A stretch of DNA of 64,000 nucleotides from positions 407,501-471,500 of the forward strand of contig JAEMWC010000661.1 of NCBI GenBank assembly GCA_016490735.1. Direction: 5' to 3'. Source of the stretch: Pachyseris speciosa. Taxonomy: Eukaryota > Cnidaria > Anthozoa > Scleractinia > Pachyseridae. Of this stretch, positions 9,823-20,784 are shown one piece after another. A program made the position numbers and the translations under genes. Under the pieces are notes generated by a model that saw only the letters and a list, made by a program, of their open reading frames with translations, did not search any database and was not told the DNA's origin. How positions within the stretch are numbered: the first letter of the stretch is position 1; every line of letters starts with the position of its first letter.

Positions 9823-12800
9823 TCAAATGTTGTAAAAATGTCGCCTCCTTTCGCTTTCGCAAGGAGAATTTTTAATTGCAAAATCCATCTTTTGTTTGAA
9901 TTCTTCAAACTCTGAATAGCAGACTGGTAGCCTGATATTATTGGAGCACGTATTGGCCATTGGAAAGGGCTCGTCATCTGCAAACGTTATGGTGGCGGGT
10001 TCATCAAATCCCAGTGGTGGTGGTCTGCTTGCCCCAGTCACAAACACAAGCACTTCTTCGATAGAAGCTTCCGCGTCGTTTGCTACAGGAAAGTGATTCA
10101 TTATCATAAGAGATAGTATGTTGGAGGTAAATGAAAGAATGGGCAAACTGTAAAGAAACCAACTTTCCTAGTCATACTGTTTTGAAGTCTTTGTACAAAC
10201 ACGTCACTTGAACTGTCCTCTTGTTAATAGAAAACAAGTACATGTAACAGATACAAAGATTACGTATACGTTTTTCCGAGACAAACGTTTTCCCTCTTAA
10301 AAGAGGTGCCCCAAGGAAGAGGCTCTACTGCATTGGAAAGAAATCCGAGAAACGAAACTCTATTATTGTGTGATTAGATATTTCGTGTAAAATTGTACGA
10401 CAAAGACTGCGATATGACACTTGTCATGTAGGATAGATTTCGTGACATAACACTGAACAATTTGTGAACCAAATCTGCGCTGAATTTACTCTATGAACTA
10501 GTGTAACTGCATGCTTTTACTTACGCTAAATAATAATAGATGTATTGCAATGTTGCAAGCAACTTACCATATTGTATGGCAACTTACCTTCACAGTCTTG
10601 AAGATAATCTTTCCAGTAAACAATTGCCCTCTGCTGGGCCGCGTAACGGTTTGATCCTGGTTGCGCATAGTCGATGTGGAACAAGGCGTCCACCATTTCC
10701 GCCGTTAGTGGTGTGTTGTCACGGCACAGACATTTCGCGAATTCTCTGGGATTTTCTTTTATTTTTTCGAATACCCCCAATGTGCGTAAACCATCTATTA
10801 GCTCTTCTAAAAGGTATCGCACCCTATCCAAAAGGACGTGACGAGCAATTATGTTAATGAAATGGTTCTTTTCAGCAAAATTTGTTGCTTGTGTCTTGGA
10901 CCCTAGTGCAACCAAAATTTCCTGAACACCAACATCATGCAAAACAGCGTTGAGCCCGTCAATGTCGTCTGCGGTTGCTATCTACAAAAAACAAAACAAA
11001 ACAAAAACAAACAAACAAACCACCGGTATTTCATCGTGATTTAATAATAGTAATAGTGATCCTTTGTTTCCAAGATTGCCAATGGGTAATTGAAACGGCT
11101 GAGAAATAACAAAAACCCTAAGAAACAGTATCACACGGACAAAAATAAAGAGTTATAATTTCAATGGCCTAATAGTGGCGACTCTCTCTCCCTCTCTCTC
11201 TCTCCCTCCCTCTCTCTCCTCCTTCCCCATTATTTTTCCTTTTAAACGCGAAGCTTTCATGCACGGCCGGTCATAACATATTACCAAATCCACAGGTTAA
11301 AAGTGTCACAAGTGGTACTTTGCGTAGGTATTTTCTGATTTTGTAGTTGTACAACATTTATTTAGTTTCACCTTTGACAAGGAGTCCGACAGCTGATTAT
11401 CGTGGATATCGTCGAGGTCTGGCTTAGTGAAGTCGACACCGTGTGCTATGGCGTGGTACAGAGTTGGGCTCAAGAAGTTGCCACCGGGGCCTCCATGTAC
11501 AAGTGACCAGGCCAAAATTACACCCACGAGGCGATAGTGTCCCTTTTCCCTTGCTAGAAAAATGGGTTAACGAGTTACCTTCCGACACGACGTGCATAAA
11601 CCAAAGTAATAGGATTACTCTACGTTATGAGTACAAAATAAAATTTACCGTTTGAGTTGGGCACGAGAACGCGCCTATGTGCCGGTCCACCAAAAATCCC
11701 AGAATGTTCATTCGCTGCCTTTACCAGCAAACGAAGAAATTCCCTGCGAGGCCCACCAATGTCAACGGCACCTTCGCTGTTCCCAAAATCGTCCGCAAAA
11801 CAGACGGAAATGATCGAGCTGGGACTGAAACGTTTTCTCTGCAAACATCGGCAGGAATCTTCCCAGATGTGACGGCGCCTTACGTTCACGATGGTTCTCC
11901 CCTCAGTATTGACTCGAGCTGTTCTCAAGTCCCGCAATATTTCCTCCAGGTCACGACCAGGACTGCTGTCTCTGTGACGTATTGAAAAATCAACAACTAT
12001 ATATCAATCACGAACATACAAACTGAACATAACCAAACTGAATAATAACCAGGCACTCATAATATCAACAATAATATATTTTAGTAGATACCACACAATT
12101 GAATAGTGCTTTAATTTTCGCGCGCTCTTATTGGTTAATTCGGAGGTGATTAGCAAGTACTATTCACATCCGAGCGGCCGGCGCGCGAGATCACCGACTG
12201 CTTTTCGGTATATTGTCAAACATAAAGTAATGTTTTGGTCCGCCAATTATTCAGCTTGTGTGGTATATACTAAAACAATTATTCACCTCACTGTAGGTGC
12301 AAGTGGTGGATATTTACCTCGTCGCTTCGCGGCTTGGTAAATATCCACCACTATTCACCTCCACTTCGGTGAAGAATTGTTAAATATTCAAGTACTGGAG
12401 TTTACCGACATAGTCCGTATGTTAAAATAGTCACAAGAGTTACCTTGTGCTAAGTTCCAGTGCCAGCATTACGTCCCGTTGATACTCCTCGTCCTCGTCA
12501 CTGATGTATGGAAAAGGGTCTTCGTCAAGTAGTGTGACATAGGAGCTACAATAACAAAAGCAACAGTGACCAAAATAAATCGCGGATATGTACAAAAAAC
12601 GTCGTTTAACTAGTTGGGAGTGTCGAAATAGATCGATGCACAATCGAGAGTCGCTAGAAAAAACAAAGATAATACCTATTAGCTAATTTTACAGAGATTG
12701 AATACTGTTTCAACTGTGAAATCAGTTCAATGACAACTTGATAGAATTACTTCGGGATAGCGTATTTTTTCTTGTGAGAAAACCACTCAAACAGATATGT

Positions 12801-14901
12801 AATGGTTTGTTCAATGTTAAAAGTAATCTTAGGTTTGATTGGTTTTCTCCCAGTAATAAAAAAAGGAAATCCGGAAATAATTCTGCAGTACACCTAAGCA
12901 TGTACGGAAATAGTATTTACCTGTAAGAACCTGGCTCACTTTGAATTGTCGCAGCGCTTGTAGTGCTTCTACCTCCTGTTGTACTTTGAGTACTTGCATT
13001 GCTTATTGTGCTGATGGAACTTGAAGTGCTTACGCTGCTTGCAGGGCTTGCTGTGCTTGTGGTGCCGGTAGTGGTCCGTGTACCCGTAGTATCCGCCATT
13101 TCCAGTGGAGGTGGCAAATCGGGCATACTGTCGTATATGGTAAGCTGGTATGGGTCAGCCTTAAGTTGAGAAATGGATGAACGTGGTAAGAAGCCATATT
13201 GTTTGATATGGACATTCCATGTACAGTACTCGTTATAAGAGAGTGTTTACAGCACCTCTTTTCTATTTCGTCTTTGTTGTGTGTGTGTGTGTGTGTCAAG
13301 TATGAAAGGAACATCATTAGAGAAATTCTCAGTTATCTAAAATCGCCTATGCTAAAACGCAATACATTTCTTCGGGGTGGGGCCAAAGAAGAAAGAAGTA
13401 ATAATAGTAACCTACATTTTCACCCGGCCACATCAAGGGAAGTCTCTTTGCCATTATGTATAGAGATCCCTGTGAGCACAGAGAGACAACCTCGGGAGCG
13501 TTCCATTGAAAAGAACTCGACGTGTGTGGGATGGTTAACTTTTTGGTTCCCGGCATAGTGCTGAGGCAAAAAAAGGTGAACAAAGCCATCAGTCAATTTG
13601 AACACATTAGACAGTTGTTAACAGCACAAAACCTAGCCAGCGAAGACAGACGAATTTCCGGTCGTTATTTCGCACCACCTGTATTTTCCAGCGGCGTGAA
13701 ACAACGGCAGGAAACCCGTCTACTTTCGAAGGCTACAGAAAACCTTGTGAGTGTGGTACCTCAAGTAAATATAAGGTAATACTTCGCCCTGAGACAAGCC
13801 AAAGGCCGAGGCGAAAACGCTGCTGACTTCTGCCTCTACCTGTGCAGCTTGCCATACCGATTGTAATGCTATTTTCCCGATAAGGCCCATTTCCGCCAAC
13901 TTTGCCCTTTTTTCTCCGCGGGGAATCGGAATGAAGACATTGTCGCCAAGCTGATGGGGAAGGCAGATTATGTCTTTGTTATAAATTTTCACGGGCCTTG
14001 GTGTATTTACTCGGTCTTTTTCGTTTAGTTGGCGGTGGCAGACATCCTGTCGTGTCACGAAAAACTGTCGGAAGTGGAGGTCGCCTCTCCAATGTTGTAG
14101 TCCTTCGATTCTACAAATGAACAACCAAACACTTGATCACTTTATTAAAGTCTGTAATCGTTCTAGAGGAGGACAAGTGAAGTGCTCACAGGTGATGGTT
14201 TTCGAGGAGAGGGGAAAACCCGAATAAAAACCTCTAGGAACAGAGTAGAGAACCAACAAACTCAGCCCACTTGTGACGCCGGATCCGGGAATCGAACCCT
14301 GGACACATTGTTGAAAAGCGAGTGCTGCCACCACTTCGCCAACCCGGTTGCCCTAAAAATATCATTTGCCTTTTTCAACATTACATAACACCTTTGTAAA
14401 TTGCAGCTATGTATGACGCAATTCAACACAGTTGTCAGTTGTAGGGTTTCGCAAGTTGTTGAAGAGCGATAACTTGGCGACTATCAAGTATCAACAAAGT
14501 CACGCAACGGGTAAATATAAAATGTATAAAGGCCGGGGAATTTTCCTTCCTAACGCACCTTTTATATAGCTACTCGAACAACAAGCAACCCACAGGGAAC
14601 CAGCATCAAGGACAACAGTAAGACAGAAAAAAAAATGAAAATGGCCAAATATTAATTATCTATTAAATACCACACGCGACACAATGATAGTTTGCAGGGG
14701 AGCACACGTACATGCCTGTTGAGAAGTTGAAGTTGAGCTCAATGTGGAGATCGAGGTCGAGATCGGGTTCGGATTTGAGTTGGAGCTTAAGCTGGTAGAA
14801 GTCATTCCCTGACTTGGAAGTCGTGATAGAGCCTCCTCGACCGCCCTTTCAACTGCCTGGGTTACGGCAGAAGCAATTGACCTTGACAGTTCGTCCGCCA
14901 T
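9823..14901 (-). CDS. HECT-domain E3 ubiquitin ligase (G2E3-like) carried by the transposon, nine exons
   Basis: Exons, in transcript order: 14716-14901 (or from 14708), 13760-14110, 13416-13560, 12921-13159, 12444-12545, 11649-11971, 11372-11553, 10588-10981, 9823-10082. Every junction from exon 2 on has GT/AG and matching phase. Exon 1 is the TIR exon (MADELSRSIASAVTQA). Exon 2 has KDIICLPHQL and IPRGEKRAKLAEMGLIGKI, exon 3 KKLTIPHTSSSFQW, exon 4 is Ser/Thr-rich, and exon 5 is a ubiquitin-interacting motif (EEYQRDVMLALELS). Exons 6-9 are a HECT-like lobe: EGAVDIGGPRREF, WSLVHGGPGGNFLS, and the catalytic cysteine in MANTCSNNIRLP before a C-terminal tail. If exon 1 ends at 14708 the whole frame is open, about 729 residues. 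If it uses 14716 (a GC donor), a one-base shift near 13990 is needed. It should transfer ubiquitin; its use to the transposon is unknown. Confidence 0.8.
11171..11226. repeat. CT-rich low-complexity tract in a HECT intron
   Basis: Tracts of CTCTCTCC and CCTCC lie within the intron between HECT exons 7 and 8. Confidence 0.7.
12303..12351. repeat. Hairpin inside a repeat in the HECT intron 5
   Basis: GTGGTGGATATTTACC and GGTAAATATCCACCAC are perfect inverted copies around a GC-rich loop. The intron from about 12070 to 12400 seems to be a MITE-like insertion; its outer ends are unclear. Confidence 0.65.
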
Positions 14902-15492
14902 GTTTGCGTTTTCCCGCGCAATGGATAGTCTTGTGACTTGTCACATGGGCTCGCACCGATCATGTATTAAGTTAAATCATACTTATTAAGTTAAATCACG
15001 ATTCCTGATATCAAATATGAAAGATATATTTAAATCAGGAAGTCGTGATTTCAAATCGTACACGCATGATTTGAAATCAGGATTTCTTATATCAAATCAT
15101 AAACGTATGATTTGAAATCACGATTTCTTATATCAGATCATAAACACATGATTTGAAATCATGATTTCTTATATCAAATCATAAACGCTTGATTTGAAAT
15201 CAGAAATTTTTATATGAAATCATACACGCATGATTTGAAATCAGGATTTACAATATGAAATCATAAACGCATGATTTGAAATCATGGTTTCTTATATCAA
15301 ATCATAAACGCATGAAATGAAATCATGATTTATTATATCAAATAATAAAGCCATGACATCAAATAATATGAATTTATATGAAATACATTCTGGCGTATTG
15401 TGTGGTATCATATCATAAAACTTTATTTATTAAATAATGAAAAAAATGACAAAATTAAGGTAAATAATTTTTTTTACAATCGGCGCCCCATA
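14433..15492. repeat. Right terminal inverted repeat of the IS3EU-like element
   Basis: Reverse complement of the left arm, with an extra 41-bp unit. Sequence at the tip is the same as on the left; inside the exon a few bases differ. The position that reads GT in the left arm (7617) reads GC here. Confidence 0.85.
15057..15343. repeat. 41-bp palindrome-bearing tandem repeat, seven units (right TIR)
   Basis: Seven units of 41 bp against six on the left. Flanking distances to the tip (149 bases) and to the ATG (156 bases) are the same in both arms. Confidence 0.8.
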
Positions 15493-15498
15493 CAGATG
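15493..15498. repeat. 6-bp target site duplication CAGATG, right
   Basis: Perfect copy of 6875-6880, after which the interrupted host repeat continues with GACTGC. Confidence 0.9.
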
Positions 15499-15538
15499 GA
15501 CTGCCGTGTTTCCTCGTGTCTGCTTTAGTAGACTGCCA

Positions 15539-15645
15539 GTAGTCTCTAATTTTGGCGATGGATTGTGGGGCGGGCGAAATACACGTGCGCGCGCGAAGTT
15601 GCGAGGAGACGCGATGCGAGGGGAGCGCCAAAAATTAGAGACTAC
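15539..15645. mobile_element. Small fold-back MITE (107 bp)
   Basis: Ends are GTAGTCTCTAATTTTGGCG and CGCCAAAAATTAGAGACTAC, nearly perfect inverted copies. The same element is at 27746-27842, and a related fold-back is at 56707-56869. Confidence 0.7.
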
Positions 15646-16256
15646 AGACAAAGGGAGTTTGACCTTTCACGGCCGAGTGATTCGGAAGTATAAATCTCAT
15701 ATCAACAGCAAGAATGATGCCTGTTGTCACGTATCGGAAAACGTCGATTCACCTCGTGTCTTTGAAGTCTGAACAACTAATATGTTAAGACAAGTGTCTA
15801 TACGAATGTTTGCAAGTTCAACAGCGAGAAGAAAGCTTTAACATGACCAAAATTTAACTCCAGATGGATTACCGTGTTCCCCGTATCCGCTCCATTGAGA
15901 TGTACATTTTGTTGAATAACTCAAGTACGGGATATCACACACCCCTGAGACTTTGACAGGTAGTTTATTTACTATTTTCCCACAATATCTCAATTTCTGG
16001 ACTGACTGAAATTTCTGAAACGCTCCTTTCTTGTGTTTCAAATGACCCTGGATTGACGTATTTGTAAACAGTTTCACTCTGCTAATTAATTTTATACTCA
16101 CATTTCACCGAGACTCCATTAACGTTTATGCGAAAAAATCCTACATCGTTCGATGAGCGTTTCCTTTCTCAAACAATTATCCATGGAAGCGAAAACTAGT
16201 GTGCTTAGTTTTTTTTTTTGGAATCAATACACTATTTTTATCACCTTGCATAACGA

Positions 16257-16606
16257 TAAACCTCTGTGGCCTAAAGGTCATTGTTCCTGTCTGTGACGCA
16301 GCTAACCCGGGTTCGATGTCTTTTAGTGGTATATATCACGGGCTTTATTTTTTCTGTTTTTCTTTTTCTTGTTCTTTTAGAAATATTTTTTACAAGTGTT
16401 ATAATTATTGTTCTCAATGGTTGAGATGTATTTTAGAGGAATATATGTTGATAGGGGTCTAAAGAAATAGACTCCAACACAAGCTAAACACAATGCGTCC
16501 GATGTAAGAAAGACAGACTTCCCTCTATTCTTTTGTTTAGCGCTAAGTTAGGGATACAATACTGTTTTTTGCAAGCCCGAGTTTAGGCTAATTGTAGCCT
16601 CTTGTT
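16257..16606 (+). repeat. Possible tRNA-derived SINE segment within the composite repeat
   Basis: GTGGCCTAAAGG resembles a pol III A box and GGGTTCGATGTC a B box, about 45 bases apart, with a SINE-length tail. It is repeated at 28500-28841. It is not a functional tRNA: the cloverleaf is not evident. Confidence 0.4.
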
Positions 16607-19600
16607 TAATCGTTCGATTCAAATTCCACCATAACTACGCGAGAATCATAAACGAGACCTACAATAGCTACCTTTGCGAAAGCATGTGGTTCAAATCACG
16701 TGACTATGAACTGTCAATCATTCCTTACAAGTTTCAACTATAACTAAACACAAGGGAAAAAACATTTTTTAAGGACCACCTATATTTCGACTGTGTAGAA
16801 CAGTCTTCCTCAGGGAGCGTTACACGCAATAATAAAAGTGCGGCTTACAAATATACACACGTGAGCGCTAACAATTTTACCGGTTAAAGTCTCATTCGCT
16901 TCTGTTGCTCAAGACGTTCGTTTCAAAGAAAAGTCACACGAAAATGGCGCCTCTTTTTTTCTTCCTCTGGCGGCTTTGCGCCGATGCTGAGTTCTATTTT
17001 CACCGACGTCTGATTTCATAGTTTCTCGGGGAAGCATGCGGCCGTCTAGCTCTTCTCACTTACTTATGCCTTTGCTTCTTCGTACCACCCCCCCCCCTCC
17101 CTTTCCTCGCCTCGTCTTGAAATTCTTTATCCATTTCTCAGTCTAGATAAGAATAGAAAGAGAAAAACAGCGAGTTCTGGTCATAGAACAAGCATAGCAT
17201 TTCATGATCAGCGTCTCACCGCCACGCCGACACCCTATATCTCACAGAGTGACGTCCAACACTGTGGATAATCGCCAAGTCTCCGGATTATACGGCCGTA
17301 CATTATTCGAATTTGTCTGCAAAAGATTATTAACGACTTATTAACAAATGGTAAATGGATCGGCGTGCACATTTGAGTTATGGATGCACATGGGGGGTTG
17401 CTAGTCGCTCGAGGCGTAGCCAGGCCTGAGGCGTAGCCGAGAGCGTGTCTAGCTTCTTGAGTGCTTAGCAACCCCCCGCGTGCACCATAACTCCATAGTG
17501 CACGCCGATCCGTTTAACATTTGTTTTATAACATAACTAAAGAAAAGCGCTCGCTCTGATTGGTCAATTAACCATTTACTATTTGCCCATGGGTGAACGC
17601 TGCTGATGATAGCTGACGTGTGTGCTGTTTGTAAACTAAAATTTCGCTTTTTTGGGCGAGATTTTATGAAATTTGTATCGTTTCAATCTTCATAGTGCCT
17701 ACCGAAGTATTAAGGCGTTGCAATTTCTGTGAATGAAGTTTCGGGCGTCTGTTTTTCTGGGTGATGTAAGTTAGTGCAATAAAATGGGACTTCACTTTAT
17801 CTACGATGTTTATGATTTGTTATAATTCGTTAAAGAACGTTAAAAGCGAAAGTAATTCCTTCACACAAGTTGCATTTATTTAATGTTAGACCATTAAAAC
17901 TGATTACAAAAAGACGAGAAAAGACGAACTATCAAACAATTTCTTATTCAAGTAACCACGTCTGAAAATTGCTGTCCTCGATCTTGTTACGGTGTGTTAA
18001 AGTTTCACATTATGCTTTATAAATAATGTTTTTTCTTTGAAATATATGTTTATTTCATGCATACGAGCGAAGTTGAACTGTATGCATGACCGGACTTTTA
18101 GATGAGTTCGAGAGGTACTTCACCCTGGCCACCTTTCTCTTCATATCGGTGCTTTATTTCTTTCTTTATTCCCACGGTTGCCTTCCATTGCTTGCATGCT
18201 ATCTGTTGTGACTGCGATACGGTTTTGAGTGGGGATCAGGGAAAACGACTCCACCTGAATGTTAACTAAACGATGAAACAACCTGTGTTTGCACTTTATG
18301 AGCTCCACATAAAATGTTATCGTATGCAGATTATCGATGATTGTTTTATAATTAGAAAATGCCGAAAGTAAGCTTACTGTAATCCTGCCAGCTATGTAAT
18401 TAACGGATCAAGGTGAGAGGATGTTCCAAGGCTCCTGCTACAGGTGTTCATTTTCGGTCGTTCTTTGATTGTTTATCCGGTTCCATGGACAGAAAACTCT
18501 CCGAATATGGATATCTTCCAATCAAACCCTGCCTAATGTGCACAGATTTGAAAACAATTAACTGAAGGCTCATGGACTGCCGAAAACGGAGAGTATAGTT
18601 TAATAGCTCTCTGGGTGGCAAATACGAAGTGAATGTTGCGCGTGTAGAGATTGAAATCAGTCGCCAGTTTCGATCGTCATTCGCCAATTATACGTGTCGA
18701 CAACAAACGAGTAAATCAAAAAGTCCTGTAAGTTGATAAAGAAGCGTTTCCAACGAAAAGTACAATGAAAAAACGAATGATTGTGGACGGCTGCATAAGT
18801 TACCTTGAGAAACCAAATCACCAAATCCTCCAAACTCCAGTGCTGCTTGACTCAGACTCGGTGGCTTGACCCGGCTTGGCGCGGTTGTGCGGTCGAGCTA
18901 AATGTTTCTATTAAGGAAGCGTGCCAAAGGGTATTTTTTTTTAGAGAGAAACGGGCTGTCGTTGTCTTTCCGAGTGTCCTACTCGAAATGGTCTTTTTAG
19001 ACCCCAAACGTTATTTTCTTCTGCAAAAGTTAAACTGTGAATATATTACCCTTTAGAAACGTGAACGGATTACACGTGTTCTTTCCTCAGAGATCTGGGT
19101 GGTTTTGGTCACGAAAGCCTTTGGCGATTCTCGAGGGCTGAAACTTAGTACGCAAGCCTGCATGCGTCGCAGACAAACATCATTTAACCTCGTACTGTAA
19201 GTATATTACGCCTGAGGCACAGGCTAATTTTAACTACGCTGGAGTGACGCCAGAATTCGAAGTTATTTCCCGACCATGGACAAATGCGATTTCAAAATTC
19301 GATACTCAAGAGGATGGGAGAAAGAAAATAAAACAAATTTAAAATTACGGACTTCTTTTAAGAGGAAAGAAAAAACTTTTAATGAAACTTTGCTGCTTGC
19401 GTTATATAACTGTTTCGGTGAACCTCGAAGAGCTTCCTTTTCTCCGGAAAGGGTGGGGTTTATTGACAGATTCCTAAACTGAGCTTCAGTAGTTTGGCCT
19501 CAGGCCACCAGGAAAATTGATTAAAGAATCAACTGACCGTGTTATTATCTTGTTATCTTGGCTTATATGCCCAATATAGGATGACCTACTTGCACTGTAA

Positions 19601-20738
19601 TGACGACGAGAAGCTGTTGTTTATTTTCCGAATGTTGCTTGGCTTGGTGGTGGATCGCCGTGGGGGATGCTTGTTTCCAATTGGTTCGGAATAGGGTTGA
19701 TAATTGGACATATCAGTCCAATATCAGCGGCCCTTTTGGGCATCTTGACCATACAAGCATTACGCAGCTGTGTTTTTTATTGAAAAAAAAAAAAAAAACT
19801 CTAAGAATGTTGCTTGTTTTGTCTGAAAACAACCCGTGTCTGCAGTGTTATAAAACAAGCTATAACATTTCGCTGTAAGCCCGCAAATTTGTTTTCTCCA
19901 CACGGCGTCCACCCATAATAACAACAAACCTATGATCGCTCCCTCTCTACTAGCAAAATCGTTCAAGAACACAGGATGTCGAATCAACGAGGCCTGCCTA
20001 GTGAAACATGTTCCTACGCTTTCCACCCCAAATTGCAATTGTATAGTTAAAATAGTCTGGCCGGTCGTTCTTTGGTCAATACTGAAATACTTAGCATTTG
20101 TTTTGAATTCATTGCTTTTTCCATTAGACAAAAGCCTTAAATCAACATTATTTTAGGGTTTGAATTGTTATCTTTTTACCAACTAACAACAACCCCGTGC
20201 ATCGTTTTTATGCAACACTAAAAGTGATTTTAAAGAGAGACATTAGCGCTTTCTAATAATTTTTATTGATTGTTAAAGTGTTTGTTTTGCGCTTAATGTA
20301 CCTAAAGGGCCATTAACCATCCTCCATTAAACATAAAGTCTCTCGAGAGCAATTTGCGTATCCAGGTACAAAGAACCACAAAACCAAAACTTCCCTCTGA
20401 ACAATCAAACAGATGCCTTCGAATTTTTAATCAAACGCTGTGATTGGTCAATCTTTCGCGGTCATGCTGATTTCAACCACTCACAAAGAGGAACGGCTGA
20501 TCGTCCGTTCACGTGATAAAGCTGTCAACGAAGGAATGTGTGTATTGATACCAAGAGGTTACGCGATCCACGAAGTTCATGCGGCAGAAAAATATTCCAG
20601 GTCTGTCGCGCTGAATGACAGCAAGCTTTAAGACTCAGCTGGTGCGCTTGTTGTTAGCGAAAGATCGATATGTAGTCAATTGTAAAGCCGTGTTGTCAAC
20701 TTCAAGCAACTTACAAGTGGAGCGGTGACTGTAGTAGA
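16607..20738. other. Region upstream of the receptor phosphatase gene, no gene recognised
   Basis: I see no supportable coding exon here. It holds an inverted repeat at 17341-17525, a C run near 17090, an A run at 19784-19797, and scattered AT-rich sequence. The promoter and 5' UTR of the downstream gene must lie toward the right end, but I see no decisive core-promoter motif. Confidence 0.5.
17341..17525. repeat. Fold-back repeat
   Basis: Arms such as ATGGATCGGCGTGCAC and GTGCACGCCGATCCGT, and GGGGGGTTGCTA with TTAGCAACCCCCC, flank a short centre. Probably a MITE. Confidence 0.7.
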
Positions 20739-20784
20739 ATGTTGTTTTGTCAAGTTGCGTGGTTGTACACTCTCGTTTCCATAG
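20739..20784 (+). CDS. RPTP exon 1: start codon and signal peptide
   Basis: ATG at 20739 opens [15 protein letters not shown], a hydrophobic leader, ending in phase 1 at donor ATAG-GTTTGT. Joined to exon 2 after a 128-bp intron, it continues GVAVRA, a plausible signal peptidase site. No ORF of this size would be called alone; phase and hydrophobicity support it. Confidence 0.75.

Larger units (their letters stand above)
6881..15492. mobile_element. IS3EU-like DNA transposon, 8,612 bp, with transposase and HECT ligase genes
   Basis: It starts TATGGGGCGCCGATTGTAA and ends with the exact reverse complement. The outer 149 bases are the same in both arms by eye, and similarity extends about 1 kb inward. 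It is bounded by a perfect 6-bp duplication. Two convergent genes fill the centre: an rve/IS3-type DDE transposase (plus) and a HECT E3 ligase (minus). An IS3-like transposase and a 6-bp duplication fit the eukaryotic IS3EU superfamily; the name is my inference. The near-identical ends suggest a recent insertion. Each arm contains a promoter-side region, an ATG and a first coding exon. Confidence 0.85.
1..16606 (-). mobile_element. BEL/Pao LTR retrotransposon, decayed and interrupted, 3' part outside the window
   Basis: Read leftwards on the minus strand the order is a repeat that may be the LTR, a tRNA-Lys-type primer binding site (6559-6576), gag from an ATG at 6537, CCHC knuckles, a Pao-type protease and reverse transcriptase, and then more pol down to base 1. 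This order is that of a BEL/Pao element. Later insertions split it: a MITE at 3213-3659, a second MITE carrying a LINE at 3898-6452, and a large DNA transposon at 6881-15492. The body has stops and frameshifts, so it is dead. The right border rests only on similarity between 6611-6880 plus 15499-16606 and 26967-28841; I could not find clean TG...CA ends or a target duplication. Confidence 0.75.
15499..16606. repeat. Composite repeat copy A, right part
   Basis: Matches 27706-28841 along its length to the shared end AGCCTCTTGTT. It contains a small inverted-repeat element (15539-15645), a second copy of the motif seen at about 6727-6880, and a tRNA-like stretch (16257 on). Confidence 0.75.

Noticed and set aside
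19276..19482. Small Lys-rich open frame upstream of the RPTP gene
   Set aside because: No recognisable domain, splice context or conserved pattern; of chance length.
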